Below, in pieces: positions 16,942-25,854 of a stretch of DNA of 64,000 nucleotides. The position numbers were made by a program, and so were the translations under genes. How positions within the stretch are numbered: the first letter of the stretch is position 1; the number at the start of each line of letters is the position of its first letter. The notes under the pieces were generated by a model. It saw only the letters and a program-made list of their open reading frames with translations, had not been told where the DNA came from and ran no database searches. The DNA is from CAZJHX01 sp964545715 (GTDB lineage: Bacteria; Myxococcota_A; UBA9042; GCA-2863065): positions 1 to 64,000 of the forward strand of contig CAZJHX010000012.1 of assembly GCA_964545715.1 (NCBI GenBank). The letters run 5' to 3'.

Positions 16942-18750
16942 ATGGGTAAGGCGATCGGAATCGACCTTGGCACCACCAACTCCTGCGTGGTTGTCATCGA
17001 GGCGGGTAACCCCGTCGTCATCCCTTCCGCTGAAGGAAGTCGTACGACGCCTTCCATGGTGGCATTCACGGAACAGGGCGACCGGTTGGTCGGGCATATC
17101 GCTAAGCGACAGGCCGTCACCAACCCGACCAACACCATTACAGCCGTTAAGCGCCTGATGGGACGCAAGCTCGCGGATCCGGACATCCAGCGCGCGATCA
17201 AGGGCTATCCATACAGCATCTCGGCTTCGCCCAACGGCGACGCAGCCGTCGATGTCATGGATCGCTCCTACTCGCCCGCCGAGTTGAGCTCGTTCATCCT
17301 GCAGCAGATGAAGCTGTACGCTGAGGATTACCTCGGCGAAGGCGTCGAAGACGCGGTGATTACGGTCCCGGCGTACTTCGATGACAGCCAGCGACAGGCC
17401 ACCCGCGACGCGGGGCGGATCGCCGGGCTGAACGTGCTTCGTATCATCAACGAGCCGACGGCCGCCGCACTGGCGTACGGTCTGAACCGCACGACGAAGG
17501 GCAAGATCTCGGTCTACGACCTCGGCGGAGGCACGTTCGATATCTCGATCCTCGACATCGGCGAGGGTGTCTTCCACGTGCTCTCGACGCACGGCGACAC
17601 CTTCCTGGGCGGTGAGGACATCGACCAGCTGGTCATCGAGGAGATCGTCCAAGACTTCGAGAAAGAGCACGAGGTCGACCTGCGTGAGGATCCGATCGCG
17701 CTGCAGCGCCTCAAAGAGGCCGCTGAGAAGGCCAAGCTGGAGCTGTCCAGCCTGACCGAGACCGACGTGAACCTGCCGTTCCTCTATGCCGACGACTCCG
17801 GTCCGAAGCACCTCCAGATGACGCTGACCCGTCAGGAGCTCGAGGCGCTGGTCAAGCCGCTCATCGAGCGCACGCTGACCCACTGCCAGGCGGCGTTGGA
17901 CGACGCCTCTCTGGTCGTCGGCGACATCGCGGACGTCATTCTGGTCGGCGGCTCCACCAAGATGCCGCTGGTGCAGCAGATGGTGCACGACTACTTCGCG
18001 ATGAACCCGCAGCGTGGTGTCAACCCGGATGAGGCCGTCGCGATCGGCGCCGCCATCCAGGCCGGCATCATCCAGGGCGACGTGGAAGACGTCCTGCTGC
18101 TCGACGTTATCCCGCTGTCGCTGGGTATCGAGACGCAGGGTGGCATCTTCACCAAGCTCATCGAGCGAAACCGCACGATTCCGACCAGCTACACCGAGGT
18201 GTTCACAACGGCTGAGGACTATCAGCCGCTGGTGAACATTCACGTGCTGCAGGGCGAGCGTCCAATGGCCAAGGACAATAAGAGCCTGGCCCGCTTCGAA
18301 CTGCTCGACATCCCGCCCGCACGTCGTGGTGTGCCGAAGATCGAGGTGACCTTCGACGTGGACGCCAACGGTATTCTGGCCGTGTCTGCACGTGACCTGG
18401 GTACCGGCAACGAGAAGCGGGTCCGCGTTCGCGCGGCGTCCGGTCTCACCGAGCCCGAGGTCGAGCGTCTCATCGGCGAGGCGGAGAACTACCGCTCCAC
18501 AGATGCCGAGAAGAAGGAGATGGCGAACCTCCGCAACAAGTCCGACGGTCTGATCTACACGACCGAGCGCTCGCTGCAGGAGTTCAAGAGCTACCTCACC
18601 GACGAGGAGATCGCCCAGATCCACCGGGACATCAACCAGACGCGCGATGCCATGGGCCAGGAAGATCTGCTGATGCTGGAGCAGGCCATCGCCAACCTGG
18701 AGAAGAGCGCCTACCGCATCGCGGACGTCATGTACCGCGACGTCGGCTAA
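16942..18750 (+). CDS. dnaK: Hsp70 chaperone DnaK
   Basis: Hsp70 of 602 aa. The ATPase domain has the phosphate-1 motif GIDLGTTNSCVVV, EPTAAALAYG, phosphate-2 VYDLGGGTFDISIL and the adenosine motif VILVGGSTKMPLVQ. The substrate-binding domain starts near residue 390 (LLLDVIPLSLGIETQGG) with the helical lid after about 500. The protein stops at the lid (AYRIADVMYRDVG), so it lacks the flexible acidic tail of the usual 630-640 aa DnaK. AGAAGGGGAAAG lies before the ATG. A DnaJ-like gene follows after 207 bp; grpE is not in the window. It may be a second, specialised DnaK. Confidence 0.95.
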   Translation: MGKAIGIDLGTTNSCVVVIEAGNPVVIPSAEGSRTTPSMVAFTEQGDRLVGHIAKRQAVTNPTNTITAVKRLMGRKLADPDIQRAIKGYPYSISASPNGDAAVDVMDRSYSPAELSSFILQQMKLYAEDYLGEGVEDAVITVPAYFDDSQRQATRDAGRIAGLNVLRIINEPTAAALAYGLNRTTKGKISVYDLGGGTFDISILDIGEGVFHVLSTHGDTFLGGEDIDQLVIEEIVQDFEKEHEVDLREDPIALQRLKEAAEKAKLELSSLTETDVNLPFLYADDSGPKHLQMTLTRQELEALVKPLIERTLTHCQAALDDASLVVGDIADVILVGGSTKMPLVQQMVHDYFAMNPQRGVNPDEAVAIGAAIQAGIIQGDVEDVLLLDVIPLSLGIETQGGIFTKLIERNRTIPTSYTEVFTTAEDYQPLVNIHVLQGERPMAKDNKSLARFELLDIPPARRGVPKIEVTFDVDANGILAVSARDLGTGNEKRVRVRAASGLTEPEVERLIGEAENYRSTDAEKKEMANLRNKSDGLIYTTERSLQEFKSYLTDEEIAQIHRDINQTRDAMGQEDLLMLEQAIANLEKSAYRIADVMYRDVG

Positions 18751-18774
18751 GTGCGGCGTCGGCGAAGTCCCTCA

Positions 18775-18893
18775 CCAATTTGGGACGCGCCGGCTGGGCA
18801 GTCTGCGCGTCCACCTCCTTTCCGGGGCCCCACCCCTGCGTCGGCGGACCGCTGCGCTCGCTCAGCCTGCCAGGCCGGCACGCCCCAAATTGG
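18775..18893. repeat. Imperfect inverted repeat, 27-bp arms, between dnaK and dnaJ
   Basis: Arms 18775-18801 and 18867-18893 are reverse complements at 23 of 27 positions, around a 65-base GC-rich centre. The element lies in the 207-bp gap between dnaK and the dnaJ-like gene. Its design is like the larger repeat at 9821-9988, though the sequence differs. It may be a mobile miniature element or a structured terminator. Confidence 0.75.
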
Positions 18894-18957
18894 CGACGGC
18901 CTTACCTGACCCCGCACTGGCCCCACCTACCCTGGTACTGTAGGCTTCTAACCCGCA

Positions 18958-20031
18958 GTGCTGCCTTACTACCGTATCCTCGGCGTCGCTCGGACGGCGA
19001 ACCCGGACGAAATCAAGAAGGCGTATCGCCGGCTGGCCCGAAAGTTCCATCCGGACCACAACGGCGGACATGCGCTGGCTGAGGAGCGCTTTCGGCTGGT
19101 CGCTGAGGCGTATGAGGTGCTGACCGACAGCGAGAGTCGCTCGGCCTACGACCGCTACGGCTCGCAAGGGCTGGTCCGCGGGCGCAATCGGCCCGGAGTG
19201 GTCGGCGGCGTCGAGCGCTTTGTCGCCAACCTGGAGAGCATTGTGGAGTCGCGACTCAAGGCGACCCGCAAGCGCGGGGACGACCGGCGGCGCATCGTGA
19301 CGGTCACGCTGGACGACATCTGCCAGGCCAGCAGTGTCACGATCGACGTCGAGCGGGTCGAGCAGTGCCGTGCGTGCTCTGGGTCGCGGGCGGCGCCGGG
19401 CACACAGAACGAGCGATGCCACGTCTGCGAGGGCGACGGGCGGCTGAAGCGCGGCACGCTGCTGAAGGCCGCGGACCTGTGCCCGTTCTGTCAGGGGGTT
19501 GGCGTGATCGCCGTCACGCCCTGTAGCGAGTGCCACGGCGCGGGTGAGCTCAAGGTGCAGCGCAGTCATGAGGTCGAGATCCCCCGTGGGGTGGAGAGCG
19601 GGCGGCGGCTGGTGCTGCGAGGCCACGGCGCGCCCGGAGAGAACGGCGGCGCGTCCGGCGACCTCTTCCTGGAGATCAAGGTGGAGAAGCACGCGCTGCT
19701 GACGCGGGAAGGCGTGGATGTGCATTGCACGGTGCCGGTGTCGCTGACCGAGGCGGTGATGGGCGGCCAAGTGGACGTGCCGGTGCCTGGGGGGCCCCCG
19801 ATCGCGATCAAAGTGCCGCGCGGGACGACCTCAGGACAGACGTTGAGGCTGCAGAAACGCGGACTGCCTCATGCCGGCGGCGATCGCGGCGACCTGTGGG
19901 TGCGCCTGGAGATCGAGACGCCCAAGCTGAACAAGGCGGGCCTGGCCGCGCTCGCCGCGCTGGACGAACACAGCAAGCACCCGCGTCGCGCCGCATACGA
20001 CAAGGCGACGAAGACGCCGGCCGAGAAATGA
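18958..20031 (+). CDS. dnaJ: DnaJ-like co-chaperone without a G/F linker
   Basis: Protein of 357 aa starting with GTG. The J-domain covers residues 1-68 (YYRILGVARTANPDEIKKAYRRLARKFHPDHNGG) with the HPD motif that stimulates DnaK ATPase. The Gly/Phe-rich linker that normally follows is replaced by a helical Arg-rich stretch (about residues 78-115). The zinc-finger region has four CxxC units (CRACSGSR, CHVCEGDG, CPFCQGVG, CSECHGAG), then the beta-sandwich C-terminal domain (VEIPRGVESGRRLVLRGHGAP). No good ribosome binding site precedes the GTG. It overlaps the next gene as ATGA. A housekeeping or specialised DnaJ partner of the upstream DnaK. Confidence 0.9.
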   Translation: MLPYYRILGVARTANPDEIKKAYRRLARKFHPDHNGGHALAEERFRLVAEAYEVLTDSESRSAYDRYGSQGLVRGRNRPGVVGGVERFVANLESIVESRLKATRKRGDDRRRIVTVTLDDICQASSVTIDVERVEQCRACSGSRAAPGTQNERCHVCEGDGRLKRGTLLKAADLCPFCQGVGVIAVTPCSECHGAGELKVQRSHEVEIPRGVESGRRLVLRGHGAPGENGGASGDLFLEIKVEKHALLTREGVDVHCTVPVSLTEAVMGGQVDVPVPGGPPIAIKVPRGTTSGQTLRLQKRGLPHAGGDRGDLWVRLEIETPKLNKAGLAALAALDEHSKHPRRAAYDKATKTPAEK

Positions 20032-21614
20032 CGCGGGCGTGGGTCATCTGTCTGCTGCTGTGCGCATGCTCTCCGGCTATCACGACCACAAACGGCGGGG
20101 ACGATGGGCACACCATCGGACCCGAGCCGGCCGCCGTCACCGCTGAGCAGATCCGCCAGGCGCTGTCGCAGGGGGATCTCAAGCGCGCTCGGGAGCTCGT
20201 TGACGGCCAAGACGCTCCTGAGCGGCTGCGGCGGGTGGTGGCGTTTCTCGCCGACGGTGCAGGCGATCCCGTCGCCATGACCCCCGTGCTGGACCGCGAG
20301 CTGAATCTGGGTATGGTCGCGGCGCTGCGGGCCTCGTTGACGCCGCAGACGCCGGGCGGGGCCTACGTCCACACCCGGCATGTGTTGCACGCCACCCACC
20401 GCGACCCGAGTGCGGTGGATCAAGCGCGAACGCTGGCCGGGCAGGTGAACGGCGCCCACCTGCGCGATGCGCTAAGCCGGGTCGCAACCCGCGTGACGTC
20501 GCGGCGCAGCGGCGTCAAGGCCAAGACGTTGGGGGTGCTGCTGCCCCTCTCGGGCCCGTACCGGGGCATCGGTGAGGCTGCACTGCGCTCTATTCAGCTC
20601 GCGATTGGCAAGGGGCGCGTGCGACTGGTCGTCAAGGACACGCGCGGAGATGCCGAGGCGGCGGCACGTCTGGTGGAGACACTGGTGCACAAGCACCGGG
20701 TGATGGGGATTCTGGGCCCGGTCGGGGCGTTCGAGTCATCTGCCGCCAGCGCGCGCGCCGCCGAGCTGGGGGTGCCCTTGCTGGTGCTCAGCGCGCGTGA
20801 GGAGATCGCACGCAAGGGCGCCAACGTCTTTCGAACCCGCGTCACGGCCAGCAAGCAGGGGACCCGCCTGGCGCGGTATGCCGTGTCGGAGATGAACATC
20901 AAGCGCTTCGGGCTGCTGATCAGCGACTCGCCCTACGGTTGGGCGCTGGCCGGCGCGTTCTGGGACGAGGTGCAGCGGCTCGGGGGCGAAGTGACCGCAG
21001 CGGAGGTCTACGGCCGCGGCAGCACCGGCTATCGCGGTATCATTCAGCGGCTGGTGGGGGGCAAGCGTGGGAGAGCGGCGCGCGCGGGCTTCAAGGGCCT
21101 GCTGATTGCGGACGACCACAAGGCGGTGCGCAAGCTGATCGTGTTTCTGCCGTTTTGGGGAGTGACGATTCGGCGGACGCCGGGGTCAAAACGCGGCGTG
21201 CAGCTCATCGGCGGCGACGCGTGGAACCATCCGACCATGGTCGACCAGACCGAGCAGATCACGGACAACGCGGTCTTCTGCGACAGCTTCTTTCCCGACG
21301 AGACGGACGGCCGCATCGCGCGCTTTGTGACGACGTTTTACGGGCGGTATCGAGAGCCGCCGACGGCGTTTGAGGCCGAGGTGTACGACGCCGCCCGGCT
21401 GATGCAGAAGGCGCTCAAGCGCGCAAAGGGCGCTGAGAGGGAGAGCCTGGCCAAAGCGCTGCGGACGATGCGGTTTCGCGGCATCACCGGCCTGATGCGC
21501 TTCGACGCACGCGGTGACGTGCAGAAGGACGTGATCATCCTCACCGTCGACCAGGACGCGATCCGGCCACGCAACTCCGAGCGTGAAGAGCGGGCGCTAA
21601 GACGCAGCCGATGA
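20028..21614 (+). CDS. Lipoprotein with periplasmic-binding-protein fold (LpoA/LppC-like)
   Basis: Protein of 528 aa with a lipoprotein signal (MTRAWVICLLLCACSP). A helical region at about residues 40-160 looks TPR-like (AEQIRQALSQGDLKRARELVDGQ). From about 165 comes a type-1 periplasmic binding domain (KTLGVLLPLSGPYRGIGEAALRSIQLAI, RVMGILGPVGAFESSAASARAAELGVPLLVLSA, FEAEVYDAARLMQKAL). A helical N-domain with this fold is the build of LpoA/YraM, the outer-membrane activator of penicillin-binding protein 1A, though deltaproteobacterial relatives may bind ligands instead. ATG 20028 overlaps the dnaJ stop, and the gene overlaps thiL as ATGA. Confidence 0.8.
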   Translation: MTRAWVICLLLCACSPAITTTNGGDDGHTIGPEPAAVTAEQIRQALSQGDLKRARELVDGQDAPERLRRVVAFLADGAGDPVAMTPVLDRELNLGMVAALRASLTPQTPGGAYVHTRHVLHATHRDPSAVDQARTLAGQVNGAHLRDALSRVATRVTSRRSGVKAKTLGVLLPLSGPYRGIGEAALRSIQLAIGKGRVRLVVKDTRGDAEAAARLVETLVHKHRVMGILGPVGAFESSAASARAAELGVPLLVLSAREEIARKGANVFRTRVTASKQGTRLARYAVSEMNIKRFGLLISDSPYGWALAGAFWDEVQRLGGEVTAAEVYGRGSTGYRGIIQRLVGGKRGRAARAGFKGLLIADDHKAVRKLIVFLPFWGVTIRRTPGSKRGVQLIGGDAWNHPTMVDQTEQITDNAVFCDSFFPDETDGRIARFVTTFYGRYREPPTAFEAEVYDAARLMQKALKRAKGAERESLAKALRTMRFRGITGLMRFDARGDVQKDVIILTVDQDAIRPRNSEREERALRRSR

Positions 21615-22549
21615 CGCTGCGGCACACGGGCGAGGAGACGCTGCTGGCGCTGGTTCGGCGGGCGTTTACCGCGGACCGACCGGCGCTGCAGGTCGACATC
21701 GGGGACGACGGGGCCGTATACGCGACGGATGAGGCGCGACAGATCGCTGTGGCCGACGCCATGATCGAAGACGTGCACTTCACCCGCGCGTACTGCCCGG
21801 CCAGGATGGTCGGCTACAAGCTGATGGCGGTGAACGTGAGCGACGTGGCCGCCATGGGAGGGCTCGCTCGCCAGGCGCTGTTTACGGCGGCGTTGCCCGC
21901 AGACCTGCCGCTGTCGTGGGCCGAGGGGCTGATCGACGGGCTGGCGACAGCAGCGCGCGAGTTCGGCGTGGCTGTGGCCGGCGGCGACATCACTGGCAGC
22001 CCCGGTCCGATCGCGCTGAGCCTCTCGGTGCTGGGTGTGCCTGCCGGGGAGGGCGCCGTCCTGCGAAGCGGTGCGCAACCCGGCGATCGGGTCTACGTGA
22101 CCGGGTTGCTTGGCGCCGCGGCGCTGGGCCATCAGCTCCTGCGAGAGGGTCGAGCAGACGTCAATGAGGACGCAGTGACGGCGTTTCTGGCACCTCGTCC
22201 TCACGCCGAAGTGGGCGCAATGCTGGGGCGATGGGGCCACTGTCACGCCATGATGGACATCAGCGACGGCCTGGCGAAGGACGCCGGCCGCATGGCGCAC
22301 GCAAGCGGAGCCACGTTGGAGCTGTCCCTGGACAAGCTGCCGCTGGTCGGTGGCGGCCGCGGCGATGCGCTGGTCCGGGCGCTGTACGGCGGTGAGGACT
22401 ACCAGCTGCTGTTTGCCTGCTCCGCGCTGCCGCCACTGCCGATGCTGCCGATCGGGCGCGTGGTCCAGGGACCGGGACAGGTGCGCTGGTTGCGCAATGG
22501 TGTGGAAGCCGCGCCACCGGACGCGTCCGCCTTCGACCACTTCGCTTAG
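21611..22549 (+). CDS. thiL: Thiamine-monophosphate kinase ThiL
   Basis: Protein of 312 aa, usual for ThiL, which phosphorylates thiamine monophosphate with ATP to make thiamine pyrophosphate. Motifs of the PurM/ThiL fold are present: VDIGDDGAVY near residue 33, DAMIEDVHF near 53 (Asp ligands for magnesium), NVSDVAAMGG near 76, AGGDITGSPGP near 122, and MDISDGLAKDAGRM near 215 that opens the second domain. The gene overlaps the preceding lipoprotein as ATGA. It converges on ptsI with the two stops 11 bp apart. Confidence 0.95.
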   Translation: MTLRHTGEETLLALVRRAFTADRPALQVDIGDDGAVYATDEARQIAVADAMIEDVHFTRAYCPARMVGYKLMAVNVSDVAAMGGLARQALFTAALPADLPLSWAEGLIDGLATAAREFGVAVAGGDITGSPGPIALSLSVLGVPAGEGAVLRSGAQPGDRVYVTGLLGAAALGHQLLREGRADVNEDAVTAFLAPRPHAEVGAMLGRWGHCHAMMDISDGLAKDAGRMAHASGATLELSLDKLPLVGGGRGDALVRALYGGEDYQLLFACSALPPLPMLPIGRVVQGPGQVRWLRNGVEAAPPDASAFDHFA

Positions 22550-22565
22550 AGTTCGATGCTCTAAG
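22545..22565. terminator. Stem-loop between convergent thiL and ptsI
   Basis: CTTAGAG-TTCGATG-CTCTAAG forms a perfect 7-bp stem with a 7-base loop. It contains the TAG stop of thiL (22547-22549) and the stop of ptsI (22561-22563, minus strand) in its two arms. No T-run flanks it, so a bidirectional terminator is likely but not certain. Confidence 0.5.
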
Positions 22566-24327
22566 AGCTCTCGGGGACCAGCAGAGGCTCGAGGTCTTTG
22601 AAGCGCTCCAGCATGTATTGGAGCACCTGCCCCTCGACCTCCTGGTGGGTCGGAAGCGGCAATAGGCGGTCTACCAGAGAGCGCGTCTCGCTGAGGTTCA
22701 AGCGCGTAATGATCTCGCGCACAACCGGAATGCTGCGCCGAGTCATGCTGAGCTCCTGGAAGCGCATGCCCAGCAGCACCGCAGTGTACAGGGGCTCGCC
22801 CGCCATCTCACCGCACATCGACAGCCGGATGCCCTCTTTGTGCGCCGCATCGGACACGATTCGCAGGATGCGCAGCACGGCGGGATGCAGCGGGTGGTAC
22901 ATGAAGCCGATCTGCGTGGACTCGCGAGAGATCGCCAGGGTGTACTGAATCAGGTCGTTGGTGCCGACGCTGAAAAAGTCGACCTCGCGTGCGAGCAGGT
23001 CCGCGATTAGCGCCGCCGAGGGGATCTCGATCATCGCGCCCAGCTCGATCGTGTTGCTGTAGGGCTGCCCCTCGGACCGAAGCGCCTTGCGCACCGAGGC
23101 CAGGATGCGCTTGACCTCCCGAATCTCGGTGATGTCCGTGATGAACGGAATCAGCAGCCGCAGCTGACCGTGCACGCTAGCCCGCAGCAGGGCACGCAGC
23201 TGCGTCCGGAACATGGACTCTTCCTGCAGACAATAACGGATGGCGCGTAGACCAAAGAACGGGTTCATGCGCTCGCTGACGGCGCCCGGGAAGTCGAGCT
23301 TGTCGCCCCCGATGTCCAAGGTGCGAATCGTCGCCGGTTGCGGGGACGCCCGCTTGAGGACGGCCTTGTAGGCTTCGTATTGCTCCGCTTCGCTGGGGAT
23401 CTCGCGCCGGTTCAAGAACAGGTACTCGGTGCGATAAAGCCCGATCGCCGTGCCGGCTTTGCCGACGGCGGGCAGCTCGTCCAGGAGGTCGAAGTTGCAG
23501 CTCAACTGAACGTCGAAGCCGTCCTCGGTAATGGCAACGCGCTTGCGCCGGCGCCCCAGCTTGGACCGAACGGCCGAGACCTTACGATGGCGGCGCGTGA
23601 AGATGTCCAGCTGCTTCTTGTTGGGACGCACGCAGATCTCGCCGCGGTCGCCGTCGATCACCATCGGGTCACCGGACTGCACGCACTCGGTCACGTTGCC
23701 GGCCCCGACGACCGCCGGCAGCTCCAGACTGCGGGCCACGATCGAGGTGTGCGTGGTCTTTGTGCCGTCGTCGGTGACCAGACCGATGATTTGGGAGTGA
23801 CTGAGCTGGATGGTGTCGGCTGGAGACAGGGTGTGCGCCACCAGGATCGAGGGCTCGGTCAGCGACGTGCACAGCTCCATCAACGACTCGGCGTGCTGGC
23901 CGGTAAGGTTGCGCAGGATCCGATCGCCGACCGTTTCCACGTCGGCCTGCCGATCACGGAAGTAGTCGTCTTCCAGGTTGTTGAAGAAGTCGGCGATGGA
24001 GATCAGCGTGCGCTGCAGAGCCCACTCGGCGTTGATGCGCTCGCGCTCGATCAACTCCTCGCTGCCCTGGACGAGGAGATCGTCCTGCAGCATGAGGCCG
24101 TGCGCCTCCAAAATCTTGCTGTGTTCGCTGTACTGCGTGTCGACGACGGACTGCTCGAGCCTGCGCAGCTGCGAGACGGATTCCTGAATAGCTTTGCGAA
24201 GGCGGGCGATCTCGGCAGCGACATCGCGCTTGTCGATGTGCACCTTTTTGAAGGTGACACGTCGTCGATCGAGAAGGACGACCTGGCCCACCGCGATGCC
24301 CGCGGAGGCGCCCAGCCCATCGATCAT
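22561..24327 (-). CDS. ptsI: PTS enzyme I (phosphoenolpyruvate-protein phosphotransferase)
   Basis: Enzyme I of 588 aa, which takes phosphate from phosphoenolpyruvate and passes it to HPr. The N-terminal phosphohistidine domain has the active His193 in TDDGTKTTHTSIVARS; the C-terminal TIM-barrel has IGLYRTEYLFLNR, the metal-site region GAMIEIPSAALIADLL and FFSVGTNDLIQYTLAISR, and the Cys motif LSMCGEMAGEP. ATG 24327 (MIDGLGASAGIAVG) is chosen because AAAGGG precedes it and the family begins here; an in-frame ATG at 24372 would overlap ptsH and has no ribosome binding site. Last gene of the rpoN-hpf-rapZ-ptsH-ptsI group; no sugar permease is nearby. Confidence 0.95.
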   Translation of the reverse strand: MIDGLGASAGIAVGQVVLLDRRRVTFKKVHIDKRDVAAEIARLRKAIQESVSQLRRLEQSVVDTQYSEHSKILEAHGLMLQDDLLVQGSEELIERERINAEWALQRTLISIADFFNNLEDDYFRDRQADVETVGDRILRNLTGQHAESLMELCTSLTEPSILVAHTLSPADTIQLSHSQIIGLVTDDGTKTTHTSIVARSLELPAVVGAGNVTECVQSGDPMVIDGDRGEICVRPNKKQLDIFTRRHRKVSAVRSKLGRRRKRVAITEDGFDVQLSCNFDLLDELPAVGKAGTAIGLYRTEYLFLNRREIPSEAEQYEAYKAVLKRASPQPATIRTLDIGGDKLDFPGAVSERMNPFFGLRAIRYCLQEESMFRTQLRALLRASVHGQLRLLIPFITDITEIREVKRILASVRKALRSEGQPYSNTIELGAMIEIPSAALIADLLAREVDFFSVGTNDLIQYTLAISRESTQIGFMYHPLHPAVLRILRIVSDAAHKEGIRLSMCGEMAGEPLYTAVLLGMRFQELSMTRRSIPVVREIITRLNLSETRSLVDRLLPLPTHQEVEGQVLQYMLERFKDLEPLLVPESS

Positions 24328-24355
24328 CGTGCCCTTTTTCTGAGTCGCCAGACGC

Positions 24356-24619
24356 CTACTCCCCGAAACCATCCTGAATCAACTCGCCGACAGCCGACAT
24401 CGCCGCGGAGGCGTCGGGACCGTCTACGTCCACCCTGACCGTCGACCCGACGGGTGCTGCCAGAATCAGCAGACTCATAACGCTCTTCGCGTTGGCGCTG
24501 TTGTCACCGCGGATAACGGTGATCTTAGCGTCGTATTGCATGGCCACCTTCACCAGGGCGGTCGCAGCGCGCGCATGCAGGCCCTTTACGTTCACGATCT
24601 CGAACTGTTGGGACAACAT
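24356..24619 (-). CDS. ptsH: Phosphocarrier protein HPr
   Basis: Protein of 87 aa. The start at 24619 (MLSQQFEIV) puts the active histidine at position 15 (VKGLHARAATALV) and the regulatory serine at 46 (NSANAKSVMSLLIL), exactly the HPr numbering, with AGGA nine bases upstream. An ATG two codons earlier is possible. It carries phosphate from enzyme I to an EIIA partner, none of which is visible here. Ser46 is the site used by HPr kinase; hprK, often in this cluster, is absent from the window. It lies 20 bp downstream of rapZ. Confidence 0.95.
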   Translation of the reverse strand: MLSQQFEIVNVKGLHARAATALVKVAMQYDAKITVIRGDNSANAKSVMSLLILAAPVGSTVRVDVDGPDASAAMSAVGELIQDGFGE

Positions 24620-24639
24620 CGCCATCGGTCCTAATGAAA

Positions 24640-25521
24640 CTACGGAACCGCGTCTCTGTGCAACGTCGTTACGTGCCATGAATCGCCGGGGAGCTGGGAT
24701 GCCAGCCATTGTGTGACGGCCACGGACCGGTGTTGCCCTCCGGTACATCCAATTGCGATTGTGACCTGGGTCCGGCCGCTGTCGGTAAGCTGCGGAAAAA
24801 CGAAGGTCAGAAGCTTCTCCAGTATCTCGACGAGCTGCCCGGCCCCCTCCTGCGACATCACGTAGTCGGCGACGTCTTCATCGAGACCGGACTTGTGCTT
24901 GAGCTCGGGCACAAAGTACGGGTTGGCCAAAAATCGCACGTCGAAGACGAAGTCCGCCTCGGCGGGCAGGCCGTGCTTGAAGCCGAAGCTCATCAGATGG
25001 ACGTCCAGCTTGCGATCGGCATCCGCGCCGAAAAGCGCCTGGATCCGCTGAGTCAGCTGATGGACGTTGTAACGTGAGGAGTCCACCAGGCGGGTAGCAA
25101 CCGAGCGAATCGCAAAAAGCGCCTCGTGTTCGGCAGCGATCCCGTCGGCGATGCCCTGGTCGGGTCCCTGCAGCGGATGACGGCGACGCGTCTCTTTAAA
25201 GCGTTGAATCAGCACTTCGTCGCTACAGGTCAGAAACAGCGTCTCCAGCTGATAGCCGGCATCGCGCACCCTCGCGACAGCTTGCTGATAGTCCCCCAAA
25301 AAGGCGCGCTCGCGCACGTCGATAACGACGGCCAGGCGTCCGATCGACGTCTTCTCGCACAGCGTCACCATCTGCTCCAAGAGCACGACCGGCAGATTGT
25401 CCATGCAAAAGAAGCCGAGATCTTCGAGGGCGCGGATAGCAGTCGATTTGCCGGACCCGCTCAGCCCGCTGACGATGATGATCCGAATCTGGGGGTGGGG
25501 TCTCTCTTTCTTAGCCGACAC
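24640..25521 (-). CDS. rapZ: RapZ/YvcJ-family nucleotide-binding protein
   Basis: Protein of 293 aa, the normal family length. It has a Walker A motif (IIVSGLSGSGKSTAIRALED, residues about 14-33), the conserved FCMDNLP segment, and a C-terminal domain with SFGFKHGLP, FDVRFLANPYF and AIGCTGGQHRSVAV. In E. coli RapZ delivers the small RNA GlmZ to RNase E and so senses glucosamine-6-phosphate; in other bacteria YvcJ has GTPase/ATPase activity with a less clear role. The gene overlaps hpf by 11 bases and belongs to the conserved rpoN-hpf-rapZ-pts group. Confidence 0.95.
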   Translation of the reverse strand: MSAKKERPHPQIRIIIVSGLSGSGKSTAIRALEDLGFFCMDNLPVVLLEQMVTLCEKTSIGRLAVVIDVRERAFLGDYQQAVARVRDAGYQLETLFLTCSDEVLIQRFKETRRRHPLQGPDQGIADGIAAEHEALFAIRSVATRLVDSSRYNVHQLTQRIQALFGADADRKLDVHLMSFGFKHGLPAEADFVFDVRFLANPYFVPELKHKSGLDEDVADYVMSQEGAGQLVEILEKLLTFVFPQLTDSGRTQVTIAIGCTGGQHRSVAVTQWLASQLPGDSWHVTTLHRDAVP

Positions 25522-25834
25522 TCTGGAAGCTCTTGTCGGCCCGGTGCGGCGCCAGCTTGGTGATCTCTTTTCGCTTCACCATGTGCCGCTCCAGCTTGTC
25601 GAGCACCGCATCCAGCGTGCTGTACATGTCGTCGGTGCTGGCGGTGGCCTTGAACACCTCACCGGGGGAATGAACGGTGACCTCTGCAATATGCTGTTTC
25701 TTCTCCGCCGAAAGGACCACGTGGACGTCTTGGACCTGGTCAAAGAAGTGCTCCAGATGCTCGATCTTCGCGATCGCGTGATCCTTGAGCGCCTTGGTCG
25801 AATCCATGTGACGGAAGGTGACGTTAACTTGCAT
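25511..25834 (-). CDS. hpf: Ribosome hibernation promoting factor, short form
   Basis: Protein of 107 aa with the beta-alpha-beta-beta-beta-alpha fold of the YfiA/HPF family: QVNVTFRHMDSTKALKDHAIAKIEHLEHFF, VHVVLSAEKKQHIAEVTVHSPG and STDDMYSTLDAVLDKLERHMVKRKE. It lacks the C-terminal dimerisation domain of long HPF, so it is the short type that binds the 30S decoding centre. The start has a purine-rich sequence upstream (GGAGGCTCT in the 20-bp gap after rpoN). In this position it is normally co-transcribed with rpoN. Confidence 0.95.
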   Translation of the reverse strand: MQVNVTFRHMDSTKALKDHAIAKIEHLEHFFDQVQDVHVVLSAEKKQHIAEVTVHSPGEVFKATASTDDMYSTLDAVLDKLERHMVKRKEITKLAPHRADKSFQSVG

Positions 25835-25854
25835 AGAGCCTCCGGCTTAGCAGT

